A stretch of 64,000 nucleotides of DNA, from the NCBI GenBank assembly GCA_963995525.1, contig OZ023205.1, positions 57,054,043 through 57,118,042 of the forward strand, read 5' to 3'. A model generated the notes under the pieces. It saw only the letters and a list, made by a program, of their open reading frames with translations, was not told where the DNA came from and did not search any database. The translations under genes were made by a program, and so were the position numbers. Shown here piece by piece: positions 54,689 to 64,000 of this stretch (position 1 is the stretch's first letter; the number at the start of each line of letters is the position of its first letter). This DNA is from Escarpia spicata. Its lineage: Eukaryota > Annelida > Polychaeta > Sabellida > Siboglinidae.

Positions 54689-55428
54689 AGAGAGACGAGA
54701 GAGACGAGATAGACGAGAGAGCGTGGAGAGCAAGGAGAAAAAGAGAGTGTAAATGCAAACGAACACGACATAGGCCTATTTGCTACAACCACTTGCCCAA
54801 GTCGCCCCAACACGTCCTGCTGCTTACGTATGGCTTGACTCTGCCACACATGGTTATTGACATTTGTCGAAAGTCGAAATAAATTGTGTTGCTGCTGATG
54901 AGATTGATGCGATGCGCCGGATTTTACTTTAAAACCCATGGGTTACTGACACTTGCCTACTGAACTGAGAGACGTGTCCCCGAGCAAACACTATTAACTA
55001 TTTTTAGCTACACTGATTGCATTGCCTGCCAGACCAAGTGTGTTGCAATCTAACAAATAGTATTGACACAATGCGTTATACGGTATTAAGCGGACCTGCA
55101 TTTTTGGTACAGTCTACGCAATGCGCATATACATACGGTATAATAACTACACTAATATTGTTATGTGCATCCACATTTAACCTGTCACACGTTAACGGCG
55201 TGTCGTTAACTGTGAAACATTAACGGTGTAACGTTATCGTTTAACGTTACGGTGCATTGTTTCATCATGATGTTCATCATCATCGTTATCATGCATATGA
55301 TCGTCCTCATCATACGTATGGTTTTCGTCATGGCCATCATCATCACCTCACCGTCAACATGATCATGATCATCATGAACATTACCATCACCTTCATCATT
55401 ATTATCACCATCGCTTGGTCGCTTGCAG
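54689..55428 (+). other. End of intron 2 with ATC-rich tract and acceptor
   Basis: Unique sequence, then a CATCAT-rich tract (55257-55410), then TCGCTTGCAG before exon 3. The polypyrimidine tract is short and the ATC tract takes its place. Confidence 0.6.
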
Positions 55429-55542
55429 GGTCGCAGCCTCACTGCAATGGCACGTGGGACAGTGTTCTGTGTTGGCCGGCGACGATGGCAGGAACGACAG
55501 CCAAACTACCGTGTCCTCCACTGCGGGCCCTCGACCACACAA
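55429..55542 (+). CDS. Class B GPCR, exon 3: HRM domain core (PDF-receptor-like)
   Basis: 114 bases between CTTGCAG and donor GTATGT, phase 1 in and phase 1 out. With the G left over from exon 2 it encodes GSQPHCNGTWDSVLCWPAT, then MAGTTAKLPCPPLRALDHT (residues 80-117). Cys85, Cys94 and Cys108 have exactly the C-x8-C-x13-C spacing of hormone-receptor domains. Trp89/Asp90, Cys94-Trp95-Pro96, Gly101 and Cys108-Pro109 are the signature residues. N86-G-T is a glycosylation sequon. Wording after the fourth cysteine recalls PDF receptors, but other protostome class B groups (calcitonin/DH31-like) are not excluded. The exon with cysteines 5 and 6 and all seven helices must lie beyond base 64000 or be unrecognised here. 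Confidence 0.9.
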
Positions 55543-56041
55543 GTATGTCTTCTATGGCCGCACGATACGTGTTTATTCTGACCTATACAATATAATATAT
55601 ATATCAATAAATAATATGTATATACAGGACCATAGTATCGCGGAAAAGTGGCTCAACAATATTGGTAACTAAGTATAGTTTACATTTGTAGCAGTACCTT
55701 AATCATGTGACATGGCTGAACATAATAGTAATAATTTAATTGTATCGACTTGCGCAACATCTTCGTGTCTAAGTACGGCACACAAGACTCGCGGAAGATC
55801 TCGCAAGTTCCCTTTGTTTTTGGACTTGCTGCGGTACCCCAGGCAGCCCAACAACCTTTAGTTCTTCTCTTGTTCGAATTGTAAGCATCGTTTATTATTT
55901 ATATCTGTCAGGAGGCCACACATGACGAATCACATTGACATATAAATTATTACTCGTATTTTGTTTTCGATAAATATAATATGATTACATTTTTATTAGT
56001 AAATTATTAGCTACTCTTGAAGTATGAATCCGTCAATGATA
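55543..56041. other. Start of intron 3
   Basis: Donor GTATGT followed by AT-rich unique sequence; no further exon recognised. Confidence 0.55.
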
Positions 56042-56042
56042 C

Positions 56043-60329
<4,287 letters not shown>

Positions 60330-60700
60330 TCTAAAATCATCCTCGCGCGCCAGGGGTCGCTGCTGCTGATTGCGTCAGTGCCAGCCAGCAGTACCCCTGG
60401 CTGATCGCTTTGCGAAACTCTGAATTTAAGTTCAGCCTATGAAATCGCTCAGTAGATGTAGGCAGGTCAGGTGGTCATATAAAACTAATTTCAACCAACC
60501 GTGGCTCGTTTAACATGCAATGTTTAGGAAATAGAAGCAATTATTAGAATACACAATACCGTTCAGCTGCTCGTGCTAATGGGCGAACGGGTCATTATAT
60601 ATTGGGATTCCCAGAAGTAATTTATCCGTCTTCAAATTGGGGCGGGTATTTGCGCTGTTCTCACGGGTGATGCAGTCGTGACTGGCGAAGTCAATTACTT

Positions 60701-61326
60701 TAGTCCAGCGGATATGTGCAGTAAAATTACGGAATTGTGCACTTTTTGATTAAAGCAAAACATTTTGCTGATATTTTCTACATACCAAGGGGACCATGTT
60801 AAAGACTGGAGGCATTCCAGATTTTGTGCGTTCAAAAATGGCGGCCATAAAAAAAAAATTAATAACTGCGTTGCATAGAACAATAATATTTGTGTCGAAA
60901 TGTAGGTTTTTGGGATCACAGATTTCATATTTCTTACTTTTGGACTTCTCTGACATTAACATCCGCCATTTTTAAAGATGGCGGTCGTCAATATAAATGT
61001 AAAGATATCTTAATAACTGCGTAACGTAGAACCGTACAGTTTATGTTTTTGAATAGCCTGGAGGATAGCGAGTTCAAAAAGTATAAGGTTTACCTTCGTC
61101 GACATGCCTATGTCCGCCATTTTAAAAGATGGCGCCCTTCAAAGCATGTTATTCCCATATCTCAAGAACTACACAACATAGAGCCACAAAGTCGATGTCA
61201 AAATGTATGCTTTTTAGATGCGATGATTTCAAATACATTATTTTTGACCATCGTTGACTTTAAATATACATGCCATTTTGATATATCCGCCATTTTGACA
61301 GATGGCGGCAGACAAAGCCTGTTATT
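60701..61326 (+). repeat. Left TIR of the nested transposon
   Basis: Pairs with 62998-63630. It contains GGCGGCCAT, then CATCCGCCATTTTTAAAGATG, TGTCCGCCATTTTAAAAGATG and ATCCGCCATTTTGACAGATG modules at roughly 120-170-base spacing. Confidence 0.88.
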
Positions 61327-61544
61327 CCCGTGTATTAATATATACATATCATTGAACCTTGAAATTGGTGTCAAAATATGTTTTGGGATGCGTCGAAGTT
61401 AAGGGTGTTACTTAGACATTTTCTAAAACGGGCAATTTCACTTAAAACGTTAGATTATGATGCCTATACCTTTTAAATCTACAGCAACGATTTCAAAACA
61501 TTTCACACATCTTACTGACATCTGCCGCATTGACACAGCATTGG

Positions 61545-62140
61545 GCAGCGCAGGTTGACTTTAAAACACAGACACTGTCCTCTGCAGCTTTCGTGTAGCC
61601 TCAGTTGATGATCGCACGGCAAGCTGAGCCTGCAGGTGGCTGTATCATCAACTGCACCTCCCATTCAGACACGTTCTCCTTTCGAGTTCAGCCGAAGTCT
61701 ACTGGACTGGGCAAGTGTGGTGCTTTCAGCAGTGCCTGGCCCCAGACGTGGCAAGCCTGGTAGCCCACTCACAGCAGGTATTGCATGAGGGCATCCTGTG
61801 TTGGTGGAATCTTTTTGATCTCCCTTCCTTTCTGTGTGAAGTGGATCTGTCTGGCCAGGTTCACGTGGACTTCAGAACTGCCCCGGTCGTACAGTACAAT
61901 AACGTACCTCTCAGTGGTTGGAAGAACGTCTCTCAGGATATCTGTCAAGGGACTGTCTGCACGAGCACACAGCGCAGGCGCTACAGCACTGGAAGTATTC
62001 CATGAAGCCCAAGCGTGTGTTTGCTTCTTTCAACGAAATACGATGTTGTATCACATCCGGTCAGTGCATGGAAGACAGGCAATGTCTTGCACTTGTCAAT
62101 ACCAAGCTCATACGCAATAGCAGTTGCATCGAAGTATCTA
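61545..62140 (-). pseudogene. PIN/XPG-like transposon protein, C-terminal part
   Basis: The minus strand reads YFDATAIAYELGIDKCKTLP, then VFHALTGCDTTSYF (62090-62050), then after frameshifts a C-terminal region with ERYVIVLYDRGSSEVHVNLA, IPPTQDALMQYLL, WGQALLKAPHLPSP, and WEVQL. GCDTTS is the same hallmark as HTFNGCDTTSYP in the element at 11932-14521, but the flanking sequence differs enough to be another subfamily. The N-terminal half, including the aspartate-rich strand, is absent. It is broken by several stops and shifts. Confidence 0.72.
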
Positions 62141-62144
62141 CAAT

Positions 62145-62745
62145 GGACGGCCAAGTACCATGGCAGCAGAATCTTCACCAACCACTTCGAAGATATTCAC
62201 AAACAACTAGGTATCCTAGCTGCTACAGCTTCTGGCAACACCAGCCAAGATGCAGACCAGTTGCAGTATGCATCTGAAACGTCAACATTCTTGCTGTGCC
62301 TGGTCATCATGGCGAAATATACAGGGATGTTGGATCCAGTGACACTAGCTTTGCAAGCTGTTCAACTCGATGTTCTCAAAGTTCACGACCACATCTAGCA
62401 GCTGTTGCTCATATTGGAAACTCAGAGAAGAGAAGCTGAAGAACACCTTAAGGAAGACCTAATGGTGCAAACTGATAAGATTGCAAAGGCACTTGGAATT
62501 GAGTTGTGTATGCCTCACCAGTGTGGACGTATAACTCAACGACAATACTACCACAGCAAGACAGTGGAGTAGTATTATCGGGTGGCAATATTCATTCCAT
62601 ACCTGGATTCCATAATCAAGTCACTAGGAAGTCGGTTTCCTCTCGGAAACAAGCACCATTTTGCTCTGTTCTCCCTCCACCTTGCACTGATGTCTCAGAT
62701 GGACCCTAACAGTTTCCGAGATCGCATGGTCCAGGCAAGTGTTTT
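62145..62745 (+). pseudogene. hAT-type transposase C-terminal remnant
   Basis: The plus strand reads TSTFLLCLVIMAKYTGMLDP, LALQAVQLDVLKVHDHI, a stop, LLLILETQRREAEEHLKED, IAKALGIELCMPHQCGR, YYHSKTVE, a stop, YYRVAIFIPYLDSIIKSLGS and RF. This order matches the late RNase-H/dimerisation region of hAT-derived proteins of the THAP12 (52-kDa repressor) and ZMYM1 type. There are two in-frame stops and no N-terminus. It abuts the minus-strand nuclease remnant with almost no spacer. Confidence 0.72.
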
Positions 62746-62997
62746 GTACATACAACTGTATTACAATATGCTTTGAAATACTACTATCGTAATTCATTAA
62801 AATTATATTGACCTGAGCTGTACATATATAGATTACATCAACTTGAAGGTTGCGGATATGAATGTCGGAGAAGTCCAAACATAACAAATGTGAATTCTTC
62901 GATCCCTAAAACATATATCTAGACACAATCATTATTGCTCTATATAACGCAGTTATTAAGATATGGGGAAACTGAATTTGGCGGCCATTTTTTAAAT

Positions 62998-63630
62998 AAT
63001 AACAGGCTTTGTCTGCCGCCATCTTTCAAAATGGCGGATATTTCAAAATGGCGGATATATTGTAAAGTCAATGAAGGTCAAAAGTAATGTATTTGAAATC
63101 ATGGCATCTAAAAACATACATTTTGACATCAAATTTGTGGCTCTATGTTGTTTAGTTCTTGAGGTATGGGAATACTATTCTTTGAAGGGCGCCATCTTTT
63201 AAAATGGTAGATATAGACATGTTGACGAAGGTAAAACGTTATACGTTTTTAAATCGCTATCCGCCAAGCTATTCAAAAACGTAAACTATACGGCTCTATG
63301 TAACGTGCTTATTAAGATATCTTTACATTTATATTGACGAACGCCATCTTAAAAAATGGCGGATGTGAATATCGGAGAAGCTCAAAAGTACCAAATATGA
63401 AATCTTTGATCCCTATGACCTACATATAGATACAAATATCATTGCTCTATGTAACGCAGTTATTAAGATAAGGGTAAAATTGAATTTGGCGGCCACTTTT
63501 TTAAATGGTTGCCATTTCTGAACGCAGCAAAATCTGGAATGCCTCCAATTTTTTAAATGGTTCCCTTTGTGTATAAAAAGTTGAGCAAATTGTCTTGCTT
63601 TAATTAAAAAATGCACACTCTGCTGGACTA
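62998..63630 (-). repeat. Right TIR of the nested transposon
   Basis: Inverted copy of 60701-61326 with the same CCGCCAT/ATGGCGG modules. Confidence 0.88.
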
Positions 63631-63727
63631 CTAGTTTGACACAGCTAACTTCCGCACTTCGCGTAGGGGATCAGCCGGGGCTAGTTTTGCATGGCAAACA
63701 GCCCTGGCTTGCGATGATGCCTAATAT

Positions 63728-64000
63728 TAGTAGATCGACACGCTACCGACTTAGCCACCAAAATCAGCACATTTTGGTTGTACTTTGGCGACTATATAGA
63801 TTAGTTAGCAGTTCGATAGTTGCGCGCGACATAGATTGCACTTTGTTTAGTTAAATTTGTCCTTGTTGGGTATTTATATCATTCTTATTTACACTTAGTC
63901 TTTTGTTTCTGCTCGAACATAAGCAAAGACCGATGATACGGAATCGTTGACAGCCACGAGAGCGGCCAACTAGTAAATATGCATGTGATTAAAAGGCACA
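63728..64000. other. Intron 3, unique sequence to window end
   Basis: No exon or element recognised before the right edge. Confidence 0.5.

Larger units (their letters stand above)
60701..63630. mobile_element. 2.9-kb long-TIR DNA transposon nested in the MITE, Academ-like
   Basis: Terminal inverted repeats of about 630 bases (60701-61326 and 62998-63630), ending TAGTCCAGC...GCTGGACTA. Compared with the empty site (TTACTAGTTT at 9145-9154), the duplication is CTA on the right (63631-63633) and CTT on the left (60698-60700), so 3 bases with one later substitution. The TIRs contain repeated modules around CCGCCATTTTnnAAGATGGCG. The right side has an extra module (about 62880-62998) repeating 63375-63510. 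The interior holds a minus-strand nuclease-like pseudogene and a plus-strand hAT remnant. Confidence 0.85.
60338..63719. mobile_element. Second copy of the 401-bp MITE, split by a nested transposon
   Basis: Left part 60338-60700 and right part 63631-63719 match the MITE at 8836-9236 closely, including both terminal palindromes. The putative 8-base duplications TCTAAAAT (60330-60337) and CCTAATAT (63720-63727) agree at six of eight positions. The central hairpin has lost one arm. The interruption is at the site corresponding to 9148-9150 in the intact copy. Confidence 0.88.

Noticed and set aside
62015..62398. 127-residue plus-strand frame as a single protein
   Set aside because: Its first third is the antisense of the GCDTTS fragment; only the part after about 62145 resembles hAT sequence.

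Overview
Eukaryotic, animal nuclear DNA. The window is gene-poor and repeat-rich: by eye, roughly a tenth is simple-sequence DNA and much of the rest is transposon remnants. Three short exons, in matching phase and with good splice sites, are the only coding sequence I can support as a host gene. Transposon types (CR1/L2-like and RTE LINEs, tRNA-headed SINEs, Tc1/mariner, hAT, long-TIR DNA elements) and a receptor fragment that most recalls protostome neuropeptide receptors suggest a marine invertebrate, perhaps a mollusc. The species is not determinable from this sequence.

Host gene (+ strand): exon 1 (1567-1695) encodes a signal peptide and a short N-terminus. Exon 2 (50981-51089) carries the first cysteine of a hormone-receptor (HRM) domain. 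Exon 3 (55429-55542) carries cysteines 2-4 with the class B GPCR signature TWD, LCWP, AG and PCP. Exon phases (0, then 1, then 1) fit without a break. The receptor therefore starts here, has a first intron of about 49 kb, and runs off the right edge; the seven-helix part is not in the window.

Layout. 0-9 kb: trinucleotide array, exon 1, dinucleotide arrays, SINE and LINE tails. 8.8-14.5 kb: a 401-bp MITE, a minisatellite split by an L2-like LINE tail, and a complete but decayed 2.6-kb DNA transposon with TIRs of about 250 bp encoding a probable PIN/XPG-like protein. 14.5-21 kb: mostly featureless. 21-29 kb: a CR1-like LINE (reverse transcriptase plus an SGNH-esterase ORF1), a 27-bp minisatellite, and an RTE LINE whose 3' end is duplicated exactly on both sides of a 200-N gap. 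30-32.3 kb: a 0.9-kb ACTC array, CT-rich DNA and a 36-bp minisatellite. 33.6-33.9 kb: a GC-rich block ending in a strong splice donor, a possible alternative first exon. 35.6-45.2 kb: fold-back elements, an L2-like LINE and a 2.6-kb Foldback-like inverted-repeat complex. 50.9-55.5 kb: exons 2 and 3, separated by a CAGA/GA/GTGA composite and a dead Tc1/mariner. 57-60 kb: AT-rich, nothing recognised. 60.3-63.7 kb: a second copy of the MITE, interrupted by a 2.9-kb long-TIR transposon of the same kind as the one at 12-14 kb; the first MITE copy preserves the empty target site.

The most notable content is (a) the class B receptor N-terminus spread over 54 kb and (b) two relatives of an Academ-like, long-TIR transposon group with shared TAGTCCA termini, one dated by a clean nested insertion.
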